A stretch of 64,000 bases of DNA, taken from contig JAAKBF010000203.1 of NCBI GenBank assembly GCA_012656075.1, forward strand, positions 62,001 to 126,000, written 5' to 3'. This DNA comes from Phytophthora hibernalis (Eukaryota; Oomycota; Peronosporomycetes; Peronosporales; Peronosporaceae). The notes beneath the pieces were generated by a model. The model worked only from the letters and a program-made list of their open reading frames with translations, searched no databases and had not been told where the DNA came from. This document shows positions 41,430 to 53,384 of this stretch, one piece after another (the first letter of the stretch is position 1; each line of letters begins with the position of its first letter). Made by a program: the position numbers and the translations under genes.

Positions 41430-44400
41430 ATGGCACCTACACGTGGTAGATCGGGTGAGCGTGAGTCTCCGGACCCTCGGCGTCGTCAGTCAAACACCGC
41501 GTAGAACAGCGCGCTCGGCTACACAAGAGCCACCGCAAGCTGAGGATGCAACTACGAGTACGCTGAGTCAAGAAACGGACACTATGTCCATGCAGCAATT
41601 GCTAGTATCTGACACAGCAGCATCAACAATATCAACCCCAGGTGCAAGCCCAAATGCAAGCTCAAATGCAACAGGCGAACGAGCGTTTGAATTTCTCGTG
41701 GCATCAAGAAGCGATCATAAGAAGAAGGACTCTCCTGTGTATGAAGGAAATATGGCAAAGACATTGAACTACGGATCTTCGCTACTGAGCAGTATTACGC
41801 CAACAAACGTCACATAATGAGAGCTGAATCGTCAGACTTTGTGATGTTAATCTCCAGTAATTGGGTAAGTCTGTTTTGAATTGGTATCGCGTTTATTGCA
41901 GATTGCGAGCGCACGAGTGTGCACCAAACATGGTCTCTGTTCAATCGTCAATTGCGTACGCGTTTTCGGCCCAAGGACGTCGAGTATGATCTTCGCGAAC
42001 GGATGTTTTAGTTGAAACAAAAGGAACCTATCTATGAATACGTCTCTAAGTTCCAAGACTTGTTGTCTCAAACTCAGTTAGAGATAAGTGAACTAGAGAA
42101 GCGTTTCTTTTTCCAGAATAGGTTACGGGAAGAGACCGCGAAGAATATCAAAGAAGAGAGTCCGAGTACGCTTCAAGACGCCATGGAGATTGCCTATAAC
42201 TTCGAGTTTGCACATTACTCGGGTAAACCACCTCGCGTTCCGGCCAAGTCATCTCAGCTACCGGCCGAATCCCGAAAGCATTCAAACAAGCAGACATCGC
42301 AGAAACCAAAGCGATTCGAGAAGAAGAAGGGCAAGAGTGAGGACTGGACGAAAACAGCTACATGCAATAACTGTGACAAAATCGGCCACATTTCCCCGCA
42401 ATGTACTGCTCCGAAACGTAAGAAAGCAAATAGGTACATCAGCGGCGCACTGTATGCTATCTTGGAAGCCGCCGAGGCTCATGCGTTCAAAGAAGCGGGT
42501 CAAGAGAGACCCGTCACCATTTTCATTGATAATGGATGCAGCCTAAATGGTGTATCTGAGGAATTGGTGAAGACGCTTGGGCTCGAGGTAACCGAAGACG
42601 AGATTATGCAGGTCGACCTTGGTTATGACCAAGTGGTACATCGTCCGCGTCGAACCGTAGAAATGAATCGGCAGCTACCTGGTTTCCCATTGATATCGGG
42701 AACCTTCCGAGTCATGCCCGTTCCAGAAAACAATGATGTTATTCTTGGTATGATGTGGCTGCGAGAGCAAAATCCGGATATCGACTGGAGTACAGGACAT
42801 GTTACCCCACGCATCAAGATGGAGCAAGAACAAGATGTTCAACTAAGACTGCCAAAGCAACGTCCAGCTAGAGGAGTCGCTGGACAACGCAGATCTCTCG
42901 TCGACCAAAGTCGTGAGATTTTCAACCACTATCGGCTGAAACACTGCGCAAGTATGCGGATACTTTTTCGCACGGAACTCCCATGCGAGACGCCTCTTGT
43001 ACGAGAAGGATCGAGCACGAAATTCTACTCCAGCATGGGACCACACCTATTTCGGTGAAACAATGGCGCCAGAGCCCTGATCAGCGGATGACGATCCACG
43101 ACTGGACCAAAGAGATGGTTCAAGCGGGCATTATTCGACTAAGCACGTCTGCTTTTTCCGCGCCGACGTTCTGTGTCAAGAAGCCTGTTGAATGGCGCAT
43201 TGTGCACGACTATCGTCAGCTAAACCTAACGACAATTTTGCCGGATATGCCAATGCCGCGCAAGGAAGACACATTTGATGCCATGTCGGGCAGTCATTGG
43301 TTTTCGCGCATGGACCTACTACCAAGTTAAGCTACGTGAATCGGATATACCGTTTACTGCTTTTTCGACCCCAGATGGTCCGTTTGAATACCTCGTTACT
43401 CTTACGGGACTCAGTGGTAGTCCAGGGACATTTAATCGTTATTTGCAGAAAGTCTTTAAGGACTTACGAGACGTAATGAGGATCTATTTTGACGACATGT
43501 ACGTATTCACCCAGAGTGAAGATGTCGCAGAGCACATTGAATCTTTAGATCGAGTGCTCAAGCGGTTTGAACAACAGCAACTTTACGTCAAATTGTCCAA
43601 GTGTCAGTTCTGCGTGGACGATATTCCATGCCTAGGAGATTTCGTCGGTCGCAAAGGAGTCCGAATGGATCCCGACATTGGCCGCATCATCGCAGAATGG
43701 CCTGTTTCCAATACCAAGAAACAAATAGAAAGCTTTTTAGGAACTACGGTCTATGTGTTCAGGTTCTGCAAGGACTTTGCGCAATTTGCGGGACCACTTC
43801 ACGACAGCATCAAGGGAAGCGTCCTCGAGAGACTATTGAACTCTCGGACGATCAAATGAAGTGCTTCGAAGAGGTAAAACGCCGTTTAGCTTCGCCACCA
43901 GTTCTCGGCCTTCCTGACTTTTCGAAACCTTTTGGTATTCGTATGGACGCCACGAACTTCGCAATCGGGGAGTCTTGTTTCAAAAGGAGGGAGAGCTAGA
44001 TCATCCGATCGCATATACTGGTCGGAAGATGAAGCCAGCGGAACTGAACTATCCTGTTTGAGAACAAGAGTTGCTCGCGATCATGCATACTTATCGAGTA
44101 TGGTGTGTATCTTCTTGATCGACCATTTACGGTTGAAACGGATCACAAAGAATTGAGATGATCCTAACGCAGAAGACTACAAACCGACGCGTTGCACGAT
44201 GGTCCAATGAACTTGCTGAATTCCAGCCATTGTTCAAGTGGATTCCCGGAGAAACGAATACCGTGGCTGATGCACTCTCGCGAAGCCCGGATTTCGAACG
44301 GAAAGCTGCCCAAGTAACTTTACAAGATCTACTAGAAGCAGCCAAGAATCACGAAATTGTGGTAAAGATCGTACCGAACAGGGTTACTGTGCTCCAAACG

Positions 44401-45855
44401 GCGAAGTCGATGTATTCGTGGAACAAGGACCTACAGTGGATCATCAAGAAGCTCAAGCAAGGAGACGAATTTCCTAAGTACTCCTTACACGATGATATTC
44501 TGTACTACCAAACTGTGGAAGACCAGACTCCACGCTTGTTCATCCCGGATGACGAAGATCTGAGGAATCGAGTCATTTGTGAGAACCATGATGCAGTCGC
44601 CGCAGGACACCCAGGGTTTACAAGGCCTATTTGGCAGTTCGTGAAAAATACTACTGGCCGAAGATGATGAAGTATATCCAGCGCTATGTCAACACATGTG
44701 AGATGTGTCAGCATAAAAAGGCAAAGCAAACCAAGCCGCCGGGACTACTTCAACCTCTGAACATACCTACGGGTAGATGGACAGACATATCAATGGATTT
44801 CGTTGTGTCGCTACCTGTCAGCACTGGAGGTTACGATGCAATAATGGTGATCGTCGACCGACTAACAAAGCGAGCGAAGTTCGTTGCGACGAAGACAACG
44901 GACAGCACCCTGGACATTGCCAACGTGTTCATGAAGAACTACGTTAAGGATCATGGTCTACCCAAACCATTGTATCCGACCGAGACTCCAAGTTTACGTC
45001 CAAACTTTAGTAGGGTATTGTAAGTGCTCTTGGTACGCAGAACAACATGTCATTGGCATTCCGACCCCAAACAGATGGACAAACTGAACGGACAAATCGA
45101 TTTATCAGAGACTATCTTCGAGGTGTCGTCAACCCGGCTGAAGATGACTGAGATAAATATCTCCACTTGGCAGAAATTGCCTAAAACCGATGTGTACACT
45201 CCGCCATTCGAATGTCGCCGTTCGAAGCGGATCTAGGATGTGTTCCCTACAATACCAGATGATGTGGCATCAGATCCGGAGTTCAAGAAGTTGGAGAAAT
45301 CAGCGCAAGTGTTTTTGCTTCAGCAAGAGACGCTACTCAAGGCCGCAGAGGACCGTATGAGCGAGGCGCAGGAGCGTACTACGACAAGAATAGACTTGTT
45401 CAGAACGTCGAAGTTAACGACATGGTGCTGTTAGATGGAAAGAATTTGGATATGCATCACAAAGGTTACGCCCAGTCGAAGAAACTTGCTCCACGATACA
45501 TTGGGCCGTTTGCAGTGTTGAAGAAGATCTCAAAAGATTCCTATGAGTTGGGATTTTCGAAAGGATTGAAGTTGCATCCAGTGCTCCACACTTCGTTGCT
45601 GAATCCGTATCGCAAGGCCCAAAGCGAAGGCAGCAAGTGAACAAGGTCGTGTTAGCCGATGTAACGGAAGGACAACTCGTTGAAGCTGTGATTAATCACA
45701 TAATATACAAGAGAAAACCACAGTAAAAGATTTGGTGGCTAGGCGAATTCAAAGCTGATGCTACCTGGGAGCCCATTGAAAATCTAAAGCATATTCTGGG
45801 CCTCATCGACCTCTATTGTAAATCCAAGAAACGACCGAAGCCATTTTCAAAGTAG
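41430..45855 (+). mobile_element. Ty3/gypsy (chromovirus-like) retrotransposon internal region
   Basis: Gag begins MAPTRGRSGERESPDPRRR at 41430, with several stops, and ends in a CCHC knuckle (CNNCDKIGHISPQC, about 42363). A retropepsin-like block reads VTIFIDNGCSLNGVSEEL (about 42514). Reverse transcriptase spans about 43070-43850: CVKKPVEWRIVHDYRQLN, GSHWFSRMDL, and the catalytic IYFDDMYVF (about 43481). RNase H remnant at about 43930 (GIRMDATNFAIGES). The integrase zinc site (HDAVAAGHPGF, later CEMCQHKK) and core (WTDISMDFVVSLP, first Asp) are at 44590-45020. A C-terminal chromodomain-like piece (ATWEPIENLKHILGLIDLY) is near 45760. At least six frame breaks and stops. Order PR-RT-RH-INT-chromo identifies Ty3/gypsy. 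Confidence 0.9.
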
Positions 45856-45876
45856 GCGTCTTCTTGAAGGGGGTCA

Positions 45877-46085
45877 TGTGACGCAGTCGCCGTCAGCAGC
45901 AGACATAGCTGCCGACGGCAACTACGTAATGTTGAACATGAAAATTTGTTGTGCATGTCTACCAATAAACCGTGGCTCAAAACATACAATATAAAATCAA
46001 GGATCTGAAACGCCACATAATCGGCATGTTCTCTGGATTTTAGTATCCAGAGTCTACCAGGGATTACAACGAGGTCTGAATCCTT
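45877..46085 (+). repeat. 3' LTR of the Ty3/gypsy element, shortened
   Basis: Preceded by a purine tract (GAAGGGGGTCA at 45866-45876), which is a plausible polypurine primer. It matches the 5' LTR for about 150 bases, then diverges or jumps at GGCATGTTCTCTGG, consistent with an internal deletion. Confidence 0.75.
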
Positions 46086-46180
46086 GTATTTCTAATACCT
46101 TTCCTAATACGATTTGAATACTTAATCAAATGAGCTTTAACCTTTATCCCCCACCCGTACCACGCGCGGTACAATTGTAC

Positions 46181-46377
46181 CAGGTTTCAAAATCCATAAA
46201 GTTAGTTGTGAGCAGGATTTTCTGTACCAGGCTTGCTCTAGATCCTTCTCAAAATCAAGAGGTTTTGTGGTACAATTGTACCACGCATGGTACAGGTTTC
46301 AAAATCCATAAAGTTAGTTGTGAGCAGGATTTTCTGTACCAGGCTTGCTCTAGATCCTTCTCAAAATCAAGAGGTTT
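46181..46377. repeat. 112-bp tandem duplication
   Basis: The block from CAGGTTTCAAAATCCATAAA to CAAAATCAAGAGGTTT occurs at 46181 and again at 46293 with near identity. Between the two units lies TGGTACAATTGTACCA, a palindrome also present before the first unit (46171-46180, partial). Confidence 0.9.
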
Positions 46378-46399
46378 CTTACGCCACTAAAACCATTTA

Positions 46400-47410
46400 A
46401 TTCAAGCTCGAAACCATGCCAGGAGGCCGTTCTGAAGATAGAGATGAGCGTAGGGCCTACAAAATGGCCTTAAATGCGTGAAAGCCTGCCATATCCCTGT
46501 AAGTGATGCTGTAATAACGTTCTAAGAGTTTAAGGATGCCTAAATGCCTCTGTAGCTCGAACCTCACGACTCTCGGGCTCTTGAAAGTTTGTATCGGGCT
46601 CCCAAACCACCACAAGAGATAGCATGTCATATCTAGCTACCTGAATTCGTGCAAACCACTTGAATTTGACCTCCTCTAAGTATCTAATATCGATCCGATT
46701 TAATTGGGGGCGCAGGGCGTGGTGCAAGTGCTCGCAATCGCGAAGAAGCATATTGACCTTTGTCTTTGGGTGAACTTTGTGAGCACCACGAGTCGACATA
46801 GAGCCTGATCGTTTATAGTCACCTTCCTGGGTACTCTAACAATCGTGTGAAATGATTGGATGCGGCTCTATACTCGTCGGTTCATCGGCAAGGCAGCGCG
46901 AGCCTGCGCAACTAGTGTATTCACTGTGTTCTTTTTCCATTCTCCCGACCCGCTCATACGTAATCAGATTTAGCCTTAGTTTTTGTATGGAAAATTAAAA
47001 TTTGATTTGTACCACGGTGGGACAAATGCGTGGTACGACTAGTGTGGGGGATAAAGACTTTAAATGCATGGTATATTTATTATCCTGGAAGATTATTATT
47101 ATATTTGTGATGGTTGAGCCATCCGCAGAAGATTTGGACAAAACACCTTTATGGTTCCAAATTATTTATAATCGTTTTTACCTGCAGCAGATGATTTCTC
47201 CAGACCGTTCCAGCCACATTTTGGATTTTTATTTTGTTCGAGCAAAATACTACTGTAAAACAGTGCACGTATTATAATATTGTGTTTGGCTAATTCCCTT
47301 ACTACGGCAGTAAAAAGAAAAATGAAGACGCCACCATATCCATTCGGTTATTGTCCGGCATTTATAGGTGTATCAAGAATATACTGCCGCCGTATTATCT
47401 CATTTTCATG
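46400..47410. other. No supported gene
   Basis: AT-rich after 46980; only short frames. A GTACCACG motif like that of the tandem duplication recurs at about 47009. Confidence 0.4.
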
Positions 47411-47412
47411 AA

Positions 47413-47487
47413 AGTCATATCATGAAGCGAAGTGAAGCTTGAACGACGAGCTTGGTGGTTGGAGTGTTTCATAGGATTTCTTCCATA
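47413..47487. repeat. 75-bp dispersed repeat, copy 1
   Basis: AGTCATATC(A/T)TGAA(G/A)CGAAGTG and CGAGCTTGGTGGTTGGAGTG are shared with 51405-51480 in the same orientation. It probably marks the 3' end of a repeat family. Confidence 0.75.
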
Positions 47488-47875
47488 TAGACTGCATCTT
47501 GACTCGCACGTTGCGACTTCGCCAGAGCGCGTGCTTGGTTGAGGCTAGCCTCCTGAAGCGACGACAGTAAGCGCTGAATGCGATCGTCGACACGACATTC
47601 AAGGGTTCCAAGGGCCCCGGACGCCTGATTAATAGCGTTCACAAGCGCTTGTGTACGCGCCTCGGCTTCGCAGCGAAATCCCGCTACACGTTCCAAGAAG
47701 AACTGCTTCAGCTGCGCTTCTTGCTATGTCTGGCGATCCGTTAGAACAGCGTGAACTTCAGCAAGACGGCATGTTTGAGCGGGAGCTTGGCGAGCGCCAT
47801 CCCAAGGCGCTCGTTGTTGACGAAGTAGTGTTCAGGGAGCCCGATGATAGGCAGCTCATCCATGATCAATGACCA
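47469..47875 (-). pseudogene. Repeat-family coiled-coil ORF fragment
   Basis: From 47875 downward one frame reads SLIMDELPIIGLPEHYFVNN and LGMALAKLPLKHAV. After a break it continues as a helical region (VAGFRCEAEARTQALVNAIN, ending KSQRASQDAVYMEEIL at 47469). The 75 bp past its stop recur at 51405-51480, so this is part of a dispersed repeat. Family and function are unknown. Confidence 0.45.
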
Positions 47876-47989
47876 CTTGCTCTCCATTTCCTATGTACCG
47901 TATATTCAGCGTTCAGGTTTAATCAAATCAGCCAATAGCAGCAAGAGCTCGGTCGGGCTCGTGCTATGTAGAGAAGTCCTGATTTTGGT

Positions 47990-49850
47990 AAATCTGGGAT
48001 CCCCGGTTTGAAACGGAGACTAAATATACAGGGATCCCGGTTCCCTTGCAATTTGGGCTCCCTTTGGAGAGGGAGTCCGAGTTTGGGTCCTCTCCGTGCA
48101 AAAATCACAAAAACAGCAGCACCAGATCAACAACTCATCTCCAAATTTAATAAACCCTCAAGAACTGACAAAATTACATGTCCAGTTTTGACCCGCAGGC
48201 GAGAGCCGACGCGTGAGTGTTCGCCCCCCGTGTCCCCCTTTTCGTTAGATGCATCTTTGATTGTAAAATTTGTTGAAGTTAAGTGTAAGTACCAATTTTT
48301 GGTAAAAATATCCATTTTTATCCTAATTACAAGCAGATGCAATTGATTAGAACTTGGTATTAGTATACTGGACTTAAACGATGCAATTGAGTGGCAACCA
48401 ATGCCAACAAACGCCAACAAAGGAAAAGAGAACCAACCGAATGAAGAGTTGTGGGCGGCACTCACTTTGTATTAGCTGCCCCGTCTGAAGGTTAAATACA
48501 CACACAACGGCCAAGCCAACAACACAAGTATATGCTCGCGTACGTTTACAAGACTGTAACCATGCCATGAGCATACACACTAGAGTTGGCGTAGTCTGAA
48601 GGGCCAAGTACTGTGCCGCGTGTTTACGGAGTAAGCACTTGTGTGACGTTGGGTTTTGGCCCTACTTGCCAGTTGCTGATAACCGAAGTTTCCTTTGGTG
48701 TAAGGATGTGACGTCGCCTAGTCTCATTTCCCGCGCAGTAGTGACACCAGAATTATAGTGACCGAGGTTAAACCCTCGTTTTGTACCCATCCGAGTATCG
48801 TACCCTCGGTCATTTAGAGCCGGCTCCAAGATCTCCTACTGAAATCCGTTCACACTTGATATTTGTGTTTAGATATAGGATTAGCTATAGGATGACCTAA
48901 AGAGGTTCTCAGAGCCGCACAAAAGCAGACATAAATCAGCTGTCCTCCCACAAGTCACCAATGGTCAAGTCCGTCTTCGGGAAGTCTAATTAGCTTATCT
49001 TAGAGTTTGGATACGATAGACTACGTGGGTGCCTGTCAGCGAACTCAAGTTACATTGAACCGAGGGGTTGTTGCTGGTCAATCCAAGGGATTAGAGTGGA
49101 CGAGTGTTGGGAGAGACGAGGAGCGTCGTCTCCCATATATTATAGTGGAACCGAGTGTTCCAGATATATTTTACAACCCGCCGAGGTTTTACTTCGGCAA
49201 ACCCGTATTAGGCTTGACAACCGGTACCCTTCCTTCAGATGGACTGTGGGGTTCGCGCGAAAGCGCAACGTTGCATACTAGCCCTCGCTTGTGGCTAGTG
49301 GTGCAGGTTTTGGGTTGAACTAATACAACCTAGGTGTACAAAGATTTTACAGCCAACCTGGTGTAAGGGATCGTTCCTGGGCTTCAGGTATTGATGCGCC
49401 TACCAGTGAAGGCTCGTCCGACGAGAATCCAAATGCGGCGATGTCCGAGCGCCACAGGGATATACAAGCTCGTCAACAGGGGGAGAAGCGAGTTCAACAC
49501 TCGGTGACACCCCGGAGACCCAGTTGGAAGCATCCTTCGTTACTGCAATGCGCCAGGTAATCTCTGCAGATGGTTTTGATGGCGGGAGAGACGATCATGG
49601 CGCATACGAGCATCTGGCAAAAACGAGATCGAGTTGACAAACTACGCGCATGAGTTGTTGTTTCGGCCAGACTTGACCGAAGCCTCGGAGACGGTCTTAT
49701 ATTACTAAGGACCAAACGTGCTGAACCCAAGCACCTCGGTTCGTCAACAACACGACCTCGTTGACGTGCTTAAACGACACGAGGCGATCATATTTTGAGT
49801 GGCAATGCGCTACCACCACCAGGTTATGGTGTAGTGTGCGATATAGATGT
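47990..49850. other. No supported gene
   Basis: Short frames with no domain. GGGATCCC palindromes occur at 47997 and 48041. The sequence looks like decayed repeats. Confidence 0.4.
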
Positions 49851-49879
49851 GCAAGGGCACCCACCAATCCTCGGCTGAC

Positions 49880-50370
49880 GCCGCTGTAGGAGCTGTTGAG
49901 GGGTTGCTGAAGGCTCGTTTGGTTGAATTTTCTGACAGCCCTTGGGCATCACCCATCGTGATTGTGCTCAAGAAGAACGGCGTAGATACCTAGAAGTTCA
50001 TGAGGTCACTGATGTTTAGGGCAGTCGTAAGCTGACGTCGGCCACCTCTGTTCTCGCTGCTTCTGCCTTGATCTTGTCGGACCGCATGAGCTCCGAGAAG
50101 TGTAGCCAACCACCCTTAAGCTTGACGAGCCCCCAGATCATTGACGATCATCAGTTGATAAATCATTGGAGCGTTTCAAACCGAATGACATTAGCAACCA
50201 TTCGAACTGCCCTAGCGTATGGACGAACGCCGAGACTTTGCGGGTTCGCATCGTCATCATGATGACCCAGAATCCACTGGCTGCGTTGAGCGAGCAGAAC
50301 CAGAGGTAGGCCTCCAAATCCATCAACAGATCGTCAACGAGCGTATTCCATGATTGCCGTAATAGCATTT
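49880..50370. mobile_element. Two Ty3/gypsy reverse-transcriptase fragments in opposite orientation
   Basis: The plus strand at about 49890-49985 reads a gypsy RT segment (LLKARLVEFSDSPWASPIVI followed by VLKKNGVDT). The minus strand at 50368-50170 reads another RT segment (NTLVDDLLMDLEAYLWFCSL, NAASGFWVIMMTMR, SFGLKRSND), normally located downstream of the first. So the element was inverted between them. The sequence differs from the gypsy element at 41.4-45.9 kb. Confidence 0.75.
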
Positions 50371-50399
50371 ACTAGCTTGTAGTCAATGTATTAGCGGGT

Positions 50400-51400
50400 A
50401 TAAGTTCATGTGCCTTGGGTGGGTCAAAGCCACTATCGTGTAAGCGTCTCATCCCTGCTAGCAAACGCCTGCTCCAGCATCCAAATCAAGCTCTCCTGGA
50501 CAGAAATGGATACTAACGATGTGGTTTCCATGGACCCAGAAGGGCTTTGAGATAGTGTGGCACGCAGTAATTTTTCCTAACCGTGGTGCCTTGCAAGACT
50601 TGAGTCCTAGCCCTGCGTCAGGCACAGCGCGGTGGCACACGGTTAGATCTCGGCCTTAGGTTATGCATGTGCTCCTCCCTTCAGGATTTGTACCTCGGTT
50701 TACCGGTAGGTGGCGTGGTTTCGTTTTTACTGGTTGGCGTGCAATGTACTACAGATTAACCTGGCACACCTGATAGCATCCGTGGAAAACGGCCGTATCA
50801 GGTATAGCAATACAATTAGATTTAACAGTAGACGGTAGCGATAGTTCAAGCTACAACCACCACTTGATGCAAAACCGCGGATACTACGGTACTACATTTT
50901 GCTGACCCTGAACTCGGTAAAAACTGCTGAAAGACGTTTGGAAGCTACAGCTACGAGTGCCTGAGGACATTTGTCTCGACCAAGAAGAGAAAACTCACTC
51001 ATACATCCATAACGAACTACTTTAACTCCGGCAAGGTAGTATCAAATCCAGCCAAATTGGCTATCAGATATCAGGTTCGATAGGTATCAGATTTACTCCA
51101 TACATTTTACTGACGACCAAGTCGGTGGATCGATTTCGTATCAGATATAGCAGTGTATCAGGTTTGTCAGGTATCATTTAGGACATGTTAATCTGTAATT
51201 TCGAAGTAGCTATTTCATTCAGTCTTTTAATTGCTGGTTTCCGCTTTTTGAAGTCGAATGGGACCTAAGGAATTTGTTTACGGCATGTGGCCTCTGGATA
51301 CACAGTGAGAACGCTACAGCAAGAACCTCACTTTGGGGAGGTTTCGGCTGAGTAAATACGCCGGGATGCTTGGATTGACTACAAATAGCTACCGTTTAAT
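50400..51400. other. No supported gene
   Basis: Decayed sequence. A TATCAG(A/G)T motif repeats irregularly at 51035-51175. Confidence 0.4.
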
Positions 51401-51404
51401 TGAT

Positions 51405-51480
51405 AGTCATATCTTGAAACGAAGTGAAACTAGATTGACGAGCTTGGTGGTTGGAGTGTTTCGTAAGATTTCTTCAACAC
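51405..51480. repeat. 75-bp dispersed repeat, copy 2
   Basis: Second copy of the repeat at 47413-47487, with AGTCATATCTTGAAACGAAG and GAGCTTGGTGGTTGGAGTGT. Confidence 0.75.
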
Positions 51481-51620
51481 TTCTTCAACCCAACATCTAG
51501 CTACAATTTATTTTCGTCCTTTATTGTAACGTTCGCATCGCCATTCCTAATCAAAGCAATCCGTACCGGTATCCAAAAATGGTGTACCGAAACATGTAGT
51601 CCGCTTTGAAAAAGCTACTA

Positions 51621-52105
51621 CCGACATTACCCTGTCATAAGGGGTCGCTTAGTCATAAGGGGAAAGCAGTTTCTACCAATCACAAGACGCAATATGTAGC
51701 AGCGTTGTTTGTTTTGTCATAAGGGCCCATCGTACCGTTCAATGTATTTTAAAGTACGACGTGTTATGATTGGCCCAACTTCACTTTTCAAATCGCTACA
51801 CCTAAATGGATGGCAGGAGGTTGGCGACACCTCTTGCGCTTAGCGTCGCAGCACACATGAAATCCATGGCCAAAGAGAGTGTAGTATGCAAAGCACTAGA
51901 AGGTTATTGATCAGTCCGTCTCGCAAGACCAGGTAGAGCTGTTTTAGAGTGGTGGAAGACCGACACCAGTACGTTGCATCCTGTCATCACACAGCGACGA
52001 GGCGGGGAGACTTGTTGTCTACAGTAAAGTTTCAATTAGGTACGACGCATTCGTTTTGTCGTATTAATACATTAACCCTAATCACAAACGCATTTGGGTA
52101 GGCCC
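51621..52105. mobile_element. TA-flanked MITE, copy 2 (inverted, truncated)
   Basis: Starts after TA with CCGACATTACCCTGTCATAA and runs as the reverse complement of 17619-18110 through its whole interior, including CATGGCCAAAGAGAGTGTAG. It loses the last terminal repeat near GGGTAGGCCC (about 52105), where another repeat (52118-52455) begins. Confidence 0.85.
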
Positions 52106-52117
52106 TCTGCGGCCTGT

Positions 52118-52455
52118 CCTATTAAGCTAATCGTGGTATGAAATGCACTCTTAAAAATGGTAAGGTGAGGGAATGTTTCAAGTATAGTGAAACTAGTATA
52201 CATGTATTTGAAAAATGATTAGACAAAGTTTCATTCCGCGTGCTACTCTCTCTCACCGACAAGCCCAGAGACGAGAGCGAGTTGTTTGGCATGCAGAATA
52301 CATTCCAACGAGAAGTCTGTTAGAGACTGACGGTATTCATTGCTCTCCCAACTGATGACTGAGAAAACTGACTCCACTGTCGCTGTATTTGGGAACACAG
52401 TTGCTAAGGCCCCACAAAACTCTTGCAGTGTAGAGTATCCTCCTCCTACTGGAGC
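52118..52455. repeat. Dispersed repeat, copy B (inverse of 35415-35620)
   Basis: ATTAAGCTAATCGTGGTATG, CTTAAAAATGGTAAGGTGAG and, at the far end, ACAAAACTCTTGCAGTG and AGTATCCTCCTCCTACT mirror copy A. Copy B is longer by over 100 bp. Confidence 0.7.
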
Positions 52456-52490
52456 CCATCGAGCATGGTTTTATCATCATAGCATGTAGC

Positions 52491-53100
52491 CTAGGCTTCA
52501 CGCAAGTCCGCATCTCCACGTAATGCCTGGACTAGCTCTTGGTGATCGGTCTCAATAGCTTCTATACGTTCTGGTGTCCACCCTGATTCCTCCAGGCGAG
52601 GCCGGACTTCACGAATAAGAATGCAAATTAATGATGGAGGAAAAATAGGTGGTAGCTGCACGTCGTCAGCTGCATTCTGTGCGTTGTGAGTCGCAGCAAA
52701 TTTTGATATCTCGACGTACAAGCCCGCAAAAAACTGCAACCGTGCCAGCGCAACTTTATTCTTTTTCCTGCGGTAAATCGCGAAGAATATCGATGACAAA
52801 CGTTCTACGGTCGTTAATGAAGTCTAGTGCGTCCTACGCTTTCACGGCGTACGTTTCCCTGACCACGTACGATTCATCAAGAAGTAGCTGGTGAATCATT
52901 CTTGGAGCATGGGGTCTGGCCACCACACAGTCATCTGAAAGCGCCGAGTTCAAGGAATTCAACTGGGCTACCTGTTGTATGAGTAAGGTACTATGGCCTT
53001 GCAGTCGTTGGACCGTATTACCGAGTGTAGTGGCAACAGCGTTTAAGCTGCACAGTATCACCCACCCACCACTGTTTCAATGGACTGCAAACCGGTTTTT
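52491..53100 (-). pseudogene. Repeat-associated hypothetical protein, two frames
   Basis: The frame 53061-52834 is helical (NAVATTLGNTVQRLQGHSTL, later RMIHQLLLDESYVVRETYAV). The next frame, 52799-52491, begins MSSIFFAIYRRKKNKVALAR and ends LVQALRGDADLREA. A shift near 52810 separates them. No known domain; the flanking repeats suggest it is transposon-encoded. Confidence 0.4.
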
Positions 53101-53384
53101 CTTCGCCATTGAATCATCACCCGTGTTCGGTGCTTTACTAACCAAGAAGTCACCTTACGCATTGAAAGCCATCTCGTGTGGCAGGTCTTCATCTGTGTAA
53201 TAATCCATGTACCAACGACTGTATTTCGCATTAGCCACGGCTAGTGTTGTTTCTTACCAGGTTAATAACGGTAATAACTTACCGCTGTAGTTTTAGACAT
53301 TTATTACCGATGGTAATACCATTATGTAAGAATTGTGTATTGACAAAGTTGTCTGGCTATTCAAAGTTTGATCAACAATTCGAA

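Noticed and set aside
51035..51175. Tandem repeat of TATCAGRT
   Set aside because: Spacing is irregular and copies are few; it does not rise above ordinary decayed repeat sequence.
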